Below, piece after piece: positions 44,348 to 64,000 of a DNA stretch of 64,000 nt (position 1 is its first letter; the number at the start of each line of letters is the position of its first letter). Location: the NCBI RefSeq assembly GCF_964340395.1, contig NC_135565.1, positions 8,462,742 through 8,526,741 of the forward strand. Reading direction: 5' to 3'. Made by a program: the position numbers and the translations under genes. The notes under the pieces were generated by a model. The model was not told the DNA's origin, made no database searches, and saw nothing but the letters and a program-made list of their open reading frames with translations. This DNA is from Glandiceps talaboti (lineage: Eukaryota > Hemichordata > Enteropneusta > Spengelidae).

Positions 44348-44908
44348 TTGCCTGATGCCATATTTGACCTCCATCGTTCGTGAGAGACAAAGTTCTCATG
44401 ACATGTAATGAAACTGATGACTGATGAATTTCATGAATTCAATAACTCTACGTTTTGGAGCAGGAAAAAAACAAGGAAATGTTACATGTAATATCAGGCA
44501 TAAATAAATAACCCTGTTGTCGAATTGCACGTCGGTATCATGCATAAACGATTCCAGTGAACACTGTAAAATATAAATGCAACCTGTCGCTCTTTTCATT
44601 CCATACAACGTAGAATGCGGTCCTCTTTTGTGATACTAACCCATAGGACACGTTTCATAGCTCCATTAGTGTCGCAAAGTATGCAAAGAAATAAGTCGAT
44701 CAACAACAAAATGCCTAAAACTACATTTCATTTTGTCCAACAAGATCATACTGCCGGCGTTTCATGAGCTATACCGAAACCCTCCTCCCTTCCTCAAGGG
44801 ACTTACTTGTATGTTATCACTTTATCCTTCAGTATTTATATTGACATGCAGAGAGAGTTCATTTCAGTTGGACACGTGGATTGGAAAGTTCGAGGCCGTA
44901 TTTTTTAA

Positions 44909-63542
<18,634 letters not shown>

Positions 63543-64000
63543 GTGAGTCACACTTGGTTCCAGTCGTTACCAAAATTAAACTATATCTGCAAACTGTTCA
63601 CAAATTAAAATTAATAGAACTATTGGGTTTGGAGTTTATCAATACTGGAAACATTATACACAAGTTGACTGATCGCGAGAGCAACATCATAATCTGTTTA
63701 TTCGAGGGACTGCATGGGCAAACAGTTTTGATTGGCATTATAAGCGCGATCAGTCAATATGTGTGTTGTAACTCATCACATATCATTTACCGCATTGTAT
63801 GACGTGCCTACAAAGTATAAGCTTACGGTGGTGCATGTACATAGTAGGGTTTCCCTATGACAACAGTGGAGGTAGTTCAACAGACAACACAGGAATCCCA
63901 AAATGTGTCGTTTGTGTTGAATAGTGGAAAAGTTCCACGTACCACGTGACCACGTATTGACAAATCACAACATAGGAAGGTATGTTACAAAACTAATTAT
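63543..64000. other. Start of intron 21 of the right copy
   Basis: No exon. The open frame crossing the donor is read-through into intron. Confidence 0.7.

Overview
This is animal (metazoan) nuclear DNA: AT-rich, full of microsatellites and small transposon remnants, with many short exons bounded by consensus GT/AG splice sites. The main protein family is a leucine-rich-repeat GPCR of the relaxin-receptor / Lymnaea GRL101 type, carrying an unusually long chain of shuffled extracellular modules. A marine or aquatic invertebrate (lophotrochozoan or invertebrate deuterostome) fits best. The sequence alone does not fix the species.

Layout. 1-873 is the 3' coding end of an unrecognised Ser/Lys-rich protein, with an AATAAA signal after it. 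874-15080 holds no intact gene that I can support. It contains microsatellites, a hairpin inside (TA)n, a possible 1.85-kb TIR element, a tandem array of dead C2H2 zinc-finger-like units and two or three broken coding remnants. 15239-16591 (minus) is two exons of an unrecognised gene ending in an acidic Ser/Thr-rich tail. 16.7-17.9 kb and 18.26-18.49 kb are TIR transposon copies.

18962-41496 (minus) is the left copy of the giant receptor: about 28 recognisable exons from a signal-peptide exon to a single-exon 7TM domain. 44909-63542 (plus) is the right copy, with 20 confident exons and one tentative one. It runs off the window before its last LDLa, LRR and 7TM exons. The two copies lie head to head about 3.4 kb apart, and mirrored homology continues into the spacer to about 42.65 and 43.83 kb. 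The locus is therefore a large inverted duplication centred near 43.2 kb. Every shared exon has the same length and phase in both copies, except exons 1, 5 and 11.

Predicted architecture, N to C: signal peptide, trefoil (P-type), fucolectin/F5-8C-like discoidin, kringle, EGF, Link/C-lectin-like module, F5/8 type C discoidin, PAN/apple, CUB, C-type lectin (galactose-type QPD motif), seven LDLa, LRR N-cap, four or five LRRs, cysteine hinge and rhodopsin-family 7TM. Nearly all module boundaries are phase 1, which is classic exon shuffling.

The right copy is open in every exon seen. The left copy has a TAA inside its signal-peptide exon, a lost splice donor after the kringle and a truncated CUB exon, while its LDLa, LRR and 7TM part is intact. 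It may be a decaying duplicate, or it may be transcribed from another promoter as a shorter receptor.

Transposon copies date the events. One repeat family (28.0-28.4 and 60.1-60.6 kb) is shared by both arms. A MITE next to the third LDLa exon is present only in the left arm, with a recognisable empty site on the right.
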